From assembly GCA_016288815.1 (NCBI GenBank), contig JAEELF010000037.1, forward strand, positions 21,120 through 85,119: a stretch of DNA of 64,000 nucleotides. The letters are read 5' to 3'. Positions 32,917 through 40,056 of the stretch are shown here, in pieces. Position 1 is the first letter of the stretch. Each line of letters begins with the position of its first letter. The position numbers were made by a program, and so were the translations under genes. Source of the stretch: Ruminococcus sp. GTDB taxonomy: Bacteria; Bacillota; Clostridia; Oscillospirales; Ruminococcaceae. Under the pieces are notes generated by a model that saw nothing but the letters and a program-made list of their open reading frames with translations, was not told where the DNA came from and ran no database searches.

Positions 32917-33307
32917 TTGGGAAAAGGTCGAAAACAAGCTCAGTTATCCGTTTGGAGGAGTGAAACTTCGCATAGACGGTTATGATGTTAATGTAATGGT
33001 AGAAAAGGAAAAACCGGGCTCGCTGAAATACGTTCTTGTAGTATATGTGGACGGATATATCAAGGGAGAATGGATCACAAATGACTGCGAGATTAGCAGG
33101 AAGTTCTATTGCAAAAAAACTAAATCTCTGCTCACCAATTATGTCAGGAAATCATCAGCTTTTAAGCATATGAAAAAGAAAGAGCAGGAAGAGTGGATCA
33201 AGAAATATACATATGAGTATTATAGCCCGTATTTCACTTCATTCAAAAGGCTTAAGACTCACTTTACAAAAAACAATGATTCGATAGAACTTATAGATAA
33301 CATTTAA
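32903..33307 (+). CDS. uncharacterised phage protein
   Basis: 134 residues. The N-terminal half looks like a small beta sheet (VKLRIDGYDVNVMVEKEKPG, YVLVVYVDGYIKGEW) and the C-terminal half is Lys- and Tyr-rich and helical. ATG behind GGAGGGATACAA. No family recognised. Confidence 0.6.
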   Translation: MTATDWEKVENKLSYPFGGVKLRIDGYDVNVMVEKEKPGSLKYVLVVYVDGYIKGEWITNDCEISRKFYCKKTKSLLTNYVRKSSAFKHMKKKEQEEWIKKYTYEYYSPYFTSFKRLKTHFTKNNDSIELIDNI

Positions 33308-33322
33308 CTGGAGGAGAACAAA

Positions 33323-33631
33323 ATGAAAGAGTACATAAAAACGGTATGCTGCGGAGCAATAGTCGGTGCGTGCCTTATGCAGCTTACGAACATGGCAGTA
33401 GAAAGCCTAATAGATAAGCATTTTGCAGTCGGCGGCGAGATACTTCTTCCCCTGCTTCTGATCCTCGTTGGATATATAGGCTGGAAATTTGCAGAGTCGT
33501 ATTTCAAAGAGATACGATACAAGGAGATCTACAATAAGGGTTACAAGGACGGAGCAAAGGTATATAGCTACAAGATAGTGCTTCCTATTGAGGAAGAACT
33601 GCTTGAGGCTAAGGATAGTAAAGCAAATTGA
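33323..33631 (+). CDS. small phage membrane protein
   Basis: 102 residues with two hydrophobic helices (TVCCGAIVGACLMQL and ILLPLLLILVGYIGWKFAES) and a charged C-terminal tail. ATG after GGAGGAGAACAAA. Unknown function; followed by RNA element copy 2. Confidence 0.6.
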   Translation: MKEYIKTVCCGAIVGACLMQLTNMAVESLIDKHFAVGGEILLPLLLILVGYIGWKFAESYFKEIRYKEIYNKGYKDGAKVYSYKIVLPIEEELLEAKDSKAN

Positions 33632-33638
33632 AATAACA

Positions 33639-33706
33639 GCCGAAACGGTGGACAGGCTCCACCGTCCGCCGGGATCGGTCTACCGGCGCTGATGATGGCA
33701 GACCAA
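33639..33706 (+). ncRNA. structured RNA element, copy 2 of 3
   Basis: Stem 1 is CGGTGGA (33646-33652) with TCCACCG (33658-33664); two of its base pairs differ from copies 1 and 3 by compensatory changes (A-U to G-C, C-G to U-A). Stem 2 is CGCCGG (33667-33672) with CCGGCG (33683-33688). GCCGAAAC at the start and CTGATGATGGCAGACCAA at the end are conserved. 27 bases upstream of the MazG-like gene. Confidence 0.65.
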
Positions 33707-33732
33707 AAATAATATTCAGGAGGAAACCAACA

Positions 33733-34014
33733 ATGACAAAGAACGAAGAAAGATTGGAAAAATGCAGGGATATCCTTAGACATTATGGCTTCGAGGCACA
33801 GCAGGATAAACTTGTGGAGGAGTGCGAGGAGCTCATCGAAGCAGCTCAGGGCGAGGATTACGACAGCTTCATCGATGAGCTCGCAGATGTCACTATAATG
33901 ATAACTCAGATGTGCATTTCACTTGAACCGGAGCAGTACGGACAGCTTGAGGAAATGGTGGATTTCAAACTCGACAGGACTCTTGAGCGAATCAATGACG
34001 AAGTTGATACATAA
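33733..34014 (+). CDS. MazG-like nucleotide pyrophosphohydrolase
   Basis: 93 residues with the all-alpha NTP-pyrophosphatase pattern: LVEECEELIEAA and DELADVTIMITQM carry the metal-binding Glu/Asp residues. Such phage enzymes hydrolyse (d)NTPs and can lower alarmone or odd-nucleotide levels during infection. AGGAGGAAACC ribosome site; preceded by RNA element copy 2 and followed by copy 3. Confidence 0.8.
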   Translation: MTKNEERLEKCRDILRHYGFEAQQDKLVEECEELIEAAQGEDYDSFIDELADVTIMITQMCISLEPEQYGQLEEMVDFKLDRTLERINDEVDT

Positions 34015-34015
34015 C

Positions 34016-34083
34016 GCCGAAACAGCGGACACGCTCCGCTGTCTGCCGGGGACGGTCTCCCGGTACTGATGATGGCAGACCAA
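34016..34083 (+). ncRNA. structured RNA element, copy 3 of 3
   Basis: Same layout as copy 1: stem 1 CAGCGGA/TCCGCTG, loop CACGC; stem 2 TGCCGGG/CCCGGTA with a G-U wobble in place of G-C; conserved tail CTGATGATGGCAGACCAA. It starts just after the MazG-like stop codon and ends 34 bases before the AbrB-like start. Confidence 0.65.
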
Positions 34084-34116
34084 AGAATATTGATAATCAA
34101 ATAGGAGGTAATGTCT

Positions 34117-34353
34117 ATGACATCAAAAAAGCTTACAAGCTCCGCAGGGATTACGATCCCGAAGGATCTGCGCCTGCGTCTCGGCTGGAAGCCGGGAATG
34201 TCGGTGGATATCGAGCCGACATCTGACGGAGCGGTAATTATCAGAGCACACGCTCCGCAGTGCCGCTTCTGCGGAGACTATACGAATATCCACAAGTACA
34301 AGGATATCACAGTTTGCGCTAAGTGTGCAAATGAAATGAAGGAGGCTATCTGA
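34117..34353 (+). CDS. AbrB/SpoVT-fold regulator with C-terminal zinc ribbon
   Basis: 78 residues from the ATG at 34117, 9 bases after AGGAGGT (an ATG 6 bases earlier is too close). The swapped-hairpin signature is KLTSSAGITIPKDLRLRLGW, PGMSVDIEP; a CRFC...CAKC zinc ribbon follows. Likely a small DNA-binding transition-state-type regulator of phage or host genes. Confidence 0.8.
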   Translation: MTSKKLTSSAGITIPKDLRLRLGWKPGMSVDIEPTSDGAVIIRAHAPQCRFCGDYTNIHKYKDITVCAKCANEMKEAI

Positions 34354-34354
34354 T

Positions 34355-35023
34355 ATGGAGAATATGAACGCTGTCATTGACAGAATGGCAGAGATAAGCA
34401 GCGCTAAAAAGCTTCTTAATGAGGAATACGACAGGCTTCAGGCAATGCTGCTCTTGGAAGCTGAAAAGGAACTTACTGATACAAAGCTTAAATCCGTAAG
34501 CTGGACAAGCAGCGATAACAACACTGCATCGGTAACGATATCGGATACTGTTTCAGTTGTCGCCGGAGAGCTTCTCCAAAGCATATTCGGAGCTGTTTAT
34601 CCGAGCATGGTAGAGCAGAAGACAACATACACACTCAAAGCTCCTGCAAAGCGTATTCTTTCTGCTATCTGGCATGGAGAATACTGTGAGGGCAGTGTAG
34701 CAGAAATTATCAGCAACCTCAGCTGCGACGATAAATCAAAGCGTGTACTGCTGAAAAAAATCAAGGGCATCAGCTTTGATAAAGACAAGAATAATCTCAT
34801 GACACTCGCGGGTCTTTCTGAAACTGAGGCGTCAGATATGGCGTACCTGATAAATGAAGCCGCTGCATGGGAGAACATCTGTACATTCATCAAGGTAAAC
34901 AATAACGGGCAGATAAATGATAATATCCTCAAGGATATTATCACAAAGGTAAACGCTGCTGTCAATGTTTCCAGAGGAATGAAGACTGAGATCACTGCTG
35001 CCGGGGGTGACGAAGATGAATGA
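34355..35023 (+). CDS. uncharacterised phage protein
   Basis: 222 residues, start one base after the previous stop. A helical N-terminus (MNAVIDRMAEISSAKKLLNE, EYDRLQAMLLLEAEKEL), then a strand-rich middle (KSVSWTSSDNNTASVTI) and a helical rest. It occupies a position where Mu-like phages often carry small accessory replication genes, but no family was recognised. Confidence 0.6.
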   Translation: MENMNAVIDRMAEISSAKKLLNEEYDRLQAMLLLEAEKELTDTKLKSVSWTSSDNNTASVTISDTVSVVAGELLQSIFGAVYPSMVEQKTTYTLKAPAKRILSAIWHGEYCEGSVAEIISNLSCDDKSKRVLLKKIKGISFDKDKNNLMTLAGLSETEASDMAYLINEAAAWENICTFIKVNNNGQINDNILKDIITKVNAAVNVSRGMKTEITAAGGDEDE

Positions 35024-35291
35024 CCAAATGATAATGCAGTTTGTTACCGCCATAACGGATTGCTTTAAAGACGAGGATAATCGCGAGCTGTATAGTTTTT
35101 CCCAGATCAAGTCTGAAGACGGAAATGAAATTGTTCTGTCAATGTTTTATGCTCTTCAGTTCGTTGTAAATCAGCTTGGAAATACGCACTATGATCCGCT
35201 TGAGCTCATCAGTGTACTGACACGTCTTCTATTTCTTCAAGAAGTTAATACCAATAAAAATGGAGGTGCTGACGATGAAAACAGTAATTGA
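35016..35291 (+). CDS. uncharacterised phage protein
   Basis: 91 residues from the ATG at 35016 behind GGGGGTGA, overlapping the previous gene by 8 bases. Mostly helical (MNDQMIMQFVTAITDCFKDE, LELISVLTRLLFLQEV), acidic. Unknown. Confidence 0.55.
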   Translation: MNDQMIMQFVTAITDCFKDEDNRELYSFSQIKSEDGNEIVLSMFYALQFVVNQLGNTHYDPLELISVLTRLLFLQEVNTNKNGGADDENSN

Positions 35292-35433
35292 TTACTTCTT
35301 AATTGTCGTTGCACCATGCGTGGGGTGCAAAGGTGATAACCCCAGCGGAGAACCGTGCGATGTCTGCACACATCAGACATTAGTAGCGATGACTGACATA
35401 TCTGTTGATTTGATACTGCGAGGTGAATTCTAA
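35275..35433 (+). CDS. small CxxC...CxxC zinc-ribbon phage protein
   Basis: 52 residues with two metal-binding pairs, APCVGCKGD and EPCDVCTHQ. ATG after GGAGGTGCTGACG; the stop shares a base with the next ATG (TAATG). Probably a small nucleic-acid- or protein-binding zinc finger. Confidence 0.5.
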   Translation: MKTVIDYFLIVVAPCVGCKGDNPSGEPCDVCTHQTLVAMTDISVDLILRGEF

Positions 35434-35720
35434 TGTGGATCGATGGCGAATGGTACACTGAATCCGATGTAAAGGCACATATCCACGAACTAAAAACGGC
35501 TCTCAGAGAGCGCACAGAATCAGCTGATAATGGCGCACGTCAGATAGCACACTATGAGAACGAGAACCGCGATTTAAAAAGAATCATTGATCTTGCAAAG
35601 GCGGAGATCCCTCGCCCGTACCCAGAATATAAATATCGTTTTGAGGCGGAAGCTGAGAAGGTGCTTGCAGCTGAGAGAACAGTCTTTCATAAAGAAACGG
35701 ACGGTGAGCTCAATGCTTGA
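35433..35720 (+). CDS. coiled-coil phage protein
   Basis: 95 residues; after MWIDGEWYTE a long charged helix (HIHELKTALRERTESADN, HYENENRDLKRIIDLAKAE) predicts a coiled coil. Unknown function. Confidence 0.55.
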   Translation: MWIDGEWYTESDVKAHIHELKTALRERTESADNGARQIAHYENENRDLKRIIDLAKAEIPRPYPEYKYRFEAEAEKVLAAERTVFHKETDGELNA

Positions 35721-35844
35721 ACAGGAAAAAGTGATAATGCTGCTTCCGCCGGTGAGCGTTGGGATCGTATCTATCCTGTCCTATGTGAAGCCGACTATCA
35801 GGTACATATCTGATAGGCTGTCAAAGGAGAACAAAAAACGATGA
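35713..35844 (+). CDS. very small phage membrane protein
   Basis: 43 residues (MLEQEKVIMLLPPVSVGIVS, ILSYVKPTIRYISDRLSKEN) with one hydrophobic stretch. Overlaps both neighbours by a few bases. Codon-coherent but small, hence the modest confidence. Confidence 0.4.
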   Translation: MLEQEKVIMLLPPVSVGIVSILSYVKPTIRYISDRLSKENKKR

Positions 35845-36143
35845 ATAAGCCCACTAAAACCAATAACGAACTATTCAATAGATTTTGGAAAGCGTATCCG
35901 CGAAAAGAGGGAAAGCCAAAGGCGTTAAAGACCTTTGAGAAATATGTGCAGTCAGAGGACACGCTGCTACTGCTTCTCAAGGAGCTTGAGCGTCAGTCAA
36001 AGCTAAAGGACTGGAAGCACATCAACATGAAGTACATTCCGCTTGCACAAACATGGCTTAACCGGCGCGATTGGGAGGAGGATCAGAGTGGAGCACTTGA
36101 AATTCGAGATACCGAAGATCAATACGGAGCTGCCGTATACTGA
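35841..36143 (+). CDS. phage replication initiator-like fragment (helicase-loader partner)
   Basis: 100 residues; the signature FNRFWKAYPRKEGKPKALKT followed by a helical segment and HINMKYIPLAQTWLNRRDWE is the C-terminal module found in phage replication proteins upstream of DnaC-like loaders. Here it stands alone without the DNA-binding domain. It overlaps the DnaC-like gene by 56 bases. Confidence 0.7.
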   Translation: MNKPTKTNNELFNRFWKAYPRKEGKPKALKTFEKYVQSEDTLLLLLKELERQSKLKDWKHINMKYIPLAQTWLNRRDWEEDQSGALEIRDTEDQYGAAVY

Positions 36144-36858
36144 ATTCCTTCGGCTGAAAGCTGAGAGTTATAACAATAGTCCCGGAGATCTTAAAGGCTA
36201 TGACTGCCCGTTATGCAAAAACAAAGGATACATTGAAAAAATAGTAGATGGAAATGAGGTGCTTGCGGAATGCAAGTGCCTCAAATATCGTGACACACTC
36301 AGGAGGATAAAGGAAAGTGGACTTGAAGAGCTCCTAAGGAGCTGCACGTTCAGGAGTTATGAGTGTACAGAAGAGTGGCAAACAGCATTGAAGGCAGCGG
36401 CGCACAGCTTTTCAGAGCGTGACAATGGCTGCTTCTACATAGGAGGTCAGAGCGGCTGCGGAAAAACGCATTTATGCACTGCTATTGTTGGTGCTATGAT
36501 AAAAAAAGGCAGATCCGCACGGTATTTCATCTGGCGCGAGGATTCCACTACACTCAAAGCTCTTGTGAATGATCCTGAATACAAAACGGTTATTGATGGC
36601 TTTAAGCGTACAGATGTACTGTACATTGACGATCTTTTCAAGCAGAACACTGTAAGTGACGCTGATATCAAACTGGCATTTGAGCTTATTGATTATCGCG
36701 GCAGAAATAGATTGATGACTATCATATCTTCTGAGCTTACTTTTGATCAGCTGATCGACATCGATGAAGGACTTGCCGGACGGATAATACAGCTAACACG
36801 GGGAAATCAACACATTATCCCAAAGGATCGAAAGAAAAATTATAGATTAAGGAAGTGA
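36088..36858 (+). CDS. DnaC/IstB-like helicase loader ATPase
   Basis: 256 residues from the GTG at 36088 behind GGAGGATCAGA. An N-terminal zinc knuckle (CPLCKNKGYIEK ... AECKC) is followed by an AAA+ core with Walker A GGQSGCGKTHL, Walker B VLYIDDLFK and an arginine-finger region near AGRIIQLTRG. It should load the host replicative helicase onto phage DNA during replicative transposition. Confidence 0.85.
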   Translation: MEHLKFEIPKINTELPYTEFLRLKAESYNNSPGDLKGYDCPLCKNKGYIEKIVDGNEVLAECKCLKYRDTLRRIKESGLEELLRSCTFRSYECTEEWQTALKAAAHSFSERDNGCFYIGGQSGCGKTHLCTAIVGAMIKKGRSARYFIWREDSTTLKALVNDPEYKTVIDGFKRTDVLYIDDLFKQNTVSDADIKLAFELIDYRGRNRLMTIISSELTFDQLIDIDEGLAGRIIQLTRGNQHIIPKDRKKNYRLRK

Positions 36859-36862
36859 TATA

Positions 36863-37345
36863 ATGGCAACAATGACAGGTAGACTATACGCTCTGGCATC
36901 AGGACTTGGAATGGTCGAGCGAGGAAATAAGGAAGACGCATTTCATCAGCTCGTGTATGGCATTACCGGAAAGGAGCACGTCAGTGAGCTGACGACATCC
37001 GAAGCCAACGCAGTGCAGCATGAGCTTCAGGAACGCATGAAAATGAAGAATCATGATAGGCCATTGAAAAAGCGCAGTAAAAAAGAAGTTCAGGGAATGA
37101 TGACCTATCCTCAGCAAAAACTTGCATGGAGGTACATCTACCGCCTTGCAGAACTCGAACCAACTGAAGCAGGCGTATGTGACAGACTCATCGGTGCAAT
37201 ACAAAAGATACTCGGTATAACCGTATCTAGAACAGATCCATTTAAGTGGATCAACTTTGATGACGGCACAAGACTTATAGAGCAGCTCAAGAGATATGTC
37301 CGCAGCGCCGAACGCAAGGCTGCTGCAAAAGGAGGCGGAGGGTAA
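36863..37345 (+). CDS. gemA: GemA/gp16-like regulatory protein
   Basis: 160 residues. The pattern GRLYALASGLGMVERGNKED ... HQLVYGITGKEHVSELT and later AWRYIYRLAEL, GITVSRTDPFKWINFDDGTR is that of the GemA/gp16 (DUF1018) family, which in Mu modulates host gene expression late in infection. Its stop overlaps the Mor gene start. Confidence 0.85.
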   Translation: MATMTGRLYALASGLGMVERGNKEDAFHQLVYGITGKEHVSELTTSEANAVQHELQERMKMKNHDRPLKKRSKKEVQGMMTYPQQKLAWRYIYRLAELEPTEAGVCDRLIGAIQKILGITVSRTDPFKWINFDDGTRLIEQLKRYVRSAERKAAAKGGGG

Positions 37346-37662
37346 TGGATATTAATAAGCTCATCAGTTTAGATCAACTTCGTGACGATCAGCGTGAGCT
37401 TGCTGAGGTCATCGGCTTGGAAGCATACAAGAAGCTTATAAACTATTATGGCGGCAGCCTTCTTTACGTCCAGAAGGTGGATTCGGTACTCAAAGATACA
37501 CGAGATAAAGAGCTGAATGAAAAATTCGACGGTGCTAACTATAAGGAGCTTGCCCGTGAGTACGGAATTTCGGAAATGACGATACGCGATATCGTTGCCC
37601 CTAAACGGAAAGAGCTTCGTACCGCTCCGCTGGAAGGACAGATGAGTTTTGATAATAGTTGA
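37345..37662 (+). CDS. mor: Mor-family middle-transcription activator
   Basis: 105 residues: LAEVIGLEAYKKLINYYGGS, YVQKVD, the FDGANYKELAREYGISEMTI helix-turn-helix and RDIVAPKRKEL. Mor activates the middle promoter in Mu and its relatives, so the promoter for the head and tail genes should lie just downstream. Confidence 0.9.
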   Translation: MDINKLISLDQLRDDQRELAEVIGLEAYKKLINYYGGSLLYVQKVDSVLKDTRDKELNEKFDGANYKELAREYGISEMTIRDIVAPKRKELRTAPLEGQMSFDNS

Positions 37663-37706
37663 GATAGTGAATTCCTTTATAATCCTTATATTTATTGTTT
37701 ATTATT

Positions 37707-37758
37707 AAAAGTAGTATAATTCAGTTAAAACAAACTGATTGTACTACTTTTCTTTTTA
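37707..37758 (+). terminator. terminator between Mor and the late genes
   Basis: GTAGTATAATTCAGTT pairs with AACTGATTGTACTAC (one bulge, one wobble) and is followed by TTTTCTTTTT. It separates the early operon from the head genes. Two TATAAT-like sequences nearby (37677, 37715) could be the -10 of a Mor-dependent promoter. Confidence 0.75.
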
Positions 37759-37771
37759 TGGCGGTGAGAGC

Positions 37772-38083
37772 ATGGCGAGTGAGTTGATCTATTTCATTAT
37801 AACGTCGGGAATAACGATAGCTATTGGTATCATCAGCTATTTTCTCAAGCGAACAATGGAGAAGATCGACAAGCTCGAGCGTGAGGTGCGTGAAAGTCGT
37901 GAAGCTCAGTATCAGTTGTCTGAGAAATACGCGACCAAAGCCGAAGTTGCAGAGATAAAAGCAACTATGCAGAAGCTGACCGACAATATTGACTATATCA
38001 AGGAGCATACCACAAAAAACGAGGATTTTATCCGGGTAATGACCCGGCTTGAAAGTAAGATAGATAGCTATTACAGCAGATAG
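37772..38083 (+). CDS. membrane-anchored coiled-coil phage protein
   Basis: 103 residues from the ATG at 37772 behind GGCGGTGAGAG: one N-terminal membrane helix (LIYFIITSGITIAIGIISYF), then a long coiled coil (EKIDKLEREVRESREAQYQL ... MQKLTDNIDYIKEHTTKNED). Similar proteins open the late region of Mu-like phages and are sometimes called XhlA-like; a lysis role is possible but unproven. Confidence 0.65.
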   Translation: MASELIYFIITSGITIAIGIISYFLKRTMEKIDKLEREVRESREAQYQLSEKYATKAEVAEIKATMQKLTDNIDYIKEHTTKNEDFIRVMTRLESKIDSYYSR

Positions 38084-38095
38084 GAGTGAAAGGCA

Positions 38096-38425
38096 TTGGA
38101 AACAAAAGAAATGCAGGCGCGTATCCGTCAGAAGAAGTTCTTCAGGAATAACGGAGTCGTGCTCAAAGGTATTAACCTGCTCCGCGAGAAATATGTGCAG
38201 CTCTCTGAGCTAAAATATGCTCTCGAACCCTCAATGAGTGAACAGGAGCTGAGGGACAGTATAAACTACCTTTCCGAGTCAGGATACATCAATATGAGAA
38301 ATATTCGCAGTAAGCAGAGCACAACGCTTGCCGACTGCGATTTCAACGATATTGAGGCAAAGGTCTCGGCGGACGGTATTAAGATCATCGCCTGTGTAAA
38401 GGTAGATGAATGCATAGAGGTTTAG
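38096..38425 (+). CDS. winged-helix phage protein
   Basis: 109 residues from a TTG start behind AGGAGTGAAAGG. LREKYVQLSELKYALEPSMS, DSINYLSESGYINMRNI reads as a winged helix-turn-helix; a beta-rich tail (DGIKIIACVKVDE) follows. It sits directly before the gp27-like gene, as in other Mu-like phages. Function unknown. Confidence 0.65.
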   Translation: METKEMQARIRQKKFFRNNGVVLKGINLLREKYVQLSELKYALEPSMSEQELRDSINYLSESGYINMRNIRSKQSTTLADCDFNDIEAKVSADGIKIIACVKVDECIEV

Positions 38426-38426
38426 T

Positions 38427-38966
38427 ATGGGGAACAGAAAGCACTCTAAAATAGATCAGCTCGATCCCACAGTAAAAGAGACCGTTGACGAAATGATAAA
38501 GACAGGAGCTCTATACCGTGAGATCGTTGACTATATTAAGCAAAACGGTATGAGCGTTTCAATAGCAGCTGTCGGTCGCTATGCCAAGAACCTGATGAGC
38601 ACGCTGGACGCTCTGAGAATGAGCCAGCAGAATTTTCGTGCTATAATGGAGGAGACTGAAAAGTATCCGGATCTTGATATTACCGAAGGTATACTTAGAC
38701 TCCTCAGCGGACAGATGCTCGATGCTGTCAGCAGAATGAATGAGGACCAGCTGAAAGAACTGGACTTTGATACGCTCTCCAAACACGCCATAGCTTTAAC
38801 AAGAGCAGCAGCATATAAGCGCAAGGTCGACATTAAGAACAAGGATATACTTGAAAATGGTGCGGAGCAGTTCCAATCGCTTATTTTTGAGGCAATGGCT
38901 GCGGAACGTCCTGATCTGTACAAGGAAGTAAAGAAATTCCTCAAGGAAAAAACAAAGGCTGGGTGA
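38427..38966 (+). CDS. Mu gp27-like (DUF3486) protein
   Basis: 179 residues: MGNRKHSKIDQLDPTVKETV, MIKTGALYREIVDYIKQNG, SIAAVGRYAKNL match the DUF3486 family, which sits before the terminase in Mu-like phages and probably acts as a small-terminase-type DNA-binding protein. Confidence 0.85.
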   Translation: MGNRKHSKIDQLDPTVKETVDEMIKTGALYREIVDYIKQNGMSVSIAAVGRYAKNLMSTLDALRMSQQNFRAIMEETEKYPDLDITEGILRLLSGQMLDAVSRMNEDQLKELDFDTLSKHAIALTRAAAYKRKVDIKNKDILENGAEQFQSLIFEAMAAERPDLYKEVKKFLKEKTKAG

Positions 38967-38970
38967 TGAA

Positions 38971-39456
38971 ATGAATATGTATGTATTGCAGATCAAACCC
39001 GGCTTTGAAGAATCAGCGGCAAAAATAATAAGAGGGCGCGGATATACAGTGCTGTGTCCGTCTGAGGAGCTCTATATCCGCAGAGGCGGAGAATGGCTTT
39101 TACAGAAGAAGCTGATTTTTACTCAATACCTTTTTGTTGAGTGTGATCTGACTGATGAATCTTACTATCGGATACGGAGCGCTGACGGCGTGATTCGTTT
39201 CCTTGGATTCGGAAAGCCGGAGAAACTTCCTTCCGCCGAAGCATTGTACATAAAAATCCTTGATAACGATGGAAATCCGATAGAAGCGTCCAAAGTGTAC
39301 ACGACAGCAGCGGGTGCAAAAATGGTACTTTCCGGTGTGCTCAGGAATTACGTTGATAATATAGTATCTCTTGATCTCCGGCAGCGCCGCGCCAAAATAA
39401 AGGTGGAGCTGTTCGGAGTTGAACATAAAATAACACTGCCGGTCATCGGAATATAA
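38971..39456 (+). CDS. phage-borne NusG-family transcription factor
   Basis: 161 residues: an N-terminal NusG domain (MYVLQIKPGFEESAAKII, RGYTVLCPSEELYIRRGGEW, KLIFTQYLFVECD) and a C-terminal KOW-like strand region (MVLSGVLRNYVDNIVSLDLR, KVELFGVEHKITLPV). NusG paralogues such as RfaH and LoaP promote antitermination on specific operons. Placed at the start of the late genes and followed by a long structured leader and a terminator, it probably lets polymerase read through into the head and tail genes. Confidence 0.8.
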   Translation: MNMYVLQIKPGFEESAAKIIRGRGYTVLCPSEELYIRRGGEWLLQKKLIFTQYLFVECDLTDESYYRIRSADGVIRFLGFGKPEKLPSAEALYIKILDNDGNPIEASKVYTTAAGAKMVLSGVLRNYVDNIVSLDLRQRRAKIKVELFGVEHKITLPVIGI

Positions 39457-39660
39457 AAAACAGTGCGTAAACATCTTCACGGTTGATTCGTCCCGGCTGA
39501 TGAGCGCATGAGTATGGGTTTAGAACAGATTTTTAAGTTACAAAAATCTGAATGGCGGAGCACGCCCAAAAATCATCATTTAAAATGCGTTTAATTTCGT
39601 TTCTGCGCGTTTAAATAACTTCGCTTGTAAAATTACACCTGAAAGAATACAACGTCAAAA
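39457..39660 (+). other. untranslated leader with hairpins, candidate target of the NusG paralogue
   Basis: This gene-free stretch holds a perfect stem, CAGATTTTT (39526-39534) with AAAAATCTG (39542-39550), then GGCG/CGCC hairpin sequence at about 39555-39570 and an AT-rich tail. It lies between the NusG-like gene and a terminator. An RNA recognition element for processive antitermination is the most likely reading, by analogy to LoaP and RfaH systems; this is inference. Confidence 0.4.
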
Positions 39661-39685
39661 AAGGGCAAATAAAGCCCTTATTTTT
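39661..39685 (+). terminator. terminator before the packaging genes
   Basis: AAGGGC (39661-39666) and GCCCTT (39674-39679) with a 7-base loop followed by ATTTTT. Confidence 0.65.
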
Positions 39686-39708
39686 ATACCCGAAATGAGG
39701 TGGCAGTA

Positions 39709-40056
39709 TTGAACTGCATCAAGAAAAAAAGTCTTGACGCTCTGATCAGCGGACTAAGCAAATATGAGGACAGTAAAAATGCTGTGAAGAATTCCGATTT
39801 TACTGACCTTAAAACATTTGTAAAAGACTATTTGAACACTCCTGAACCTAAGCAAAGGAAAAAGCTCGCCGAGGAATTCCGTAAGCGTCACATGGAGCTT
39901 TATGCTTTCATCAAAGATAACGCCGCTCTGATCTCGGCTGAAACAGAGATCAACAAGATAATAAATGCAGCGGAAGCAGGTGAAAGTGTTGAAGCTGACA
40001 GAAGTCAGATCACTAATCTTCTTGAGATGATCGGAGAAAGTTCAAATGATCTATAA
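39709..40056 (+). CDS. uncharacterised phage protein before the terminase
   Basis: 115 residues from a TTG at 39709, six bases after GAGGTG. Highly helical and charged (SLDALISGLSKYEDSKNAVK, KKLAEEFRKRHMELYAFIKD). The position immediately before the large terminase, with an 11-base overlap, suggests a packaging accessory or small-terminase role, but no family was recognised. Confidence 0.6.
   Translation: MNCIKKKSLDALISGLSKYEDSKNAVKNSDFTDLKTFVKDYLNTPEPKQRKKLAEEFRKRHMELYAFIKDNAALISAETEINKIINAAEAGESVEADRSQITNLLEMIGESSNDL

Noticed and set aside
37715..37720. TATAAT as an ordinary late promoter
   Set aside because: It lies inside the stem of a terminator and has no suitable -35 box at 16-18 bases; a Mor-dependent start is possible but cannot be shown from the sequence.
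39497..39504. CTGATGAG, the start of a hammerhead ribozyme core
   Set aside because: No matching GAAA segment or closing stems were found at the required places, so a ribozyme is not supported.
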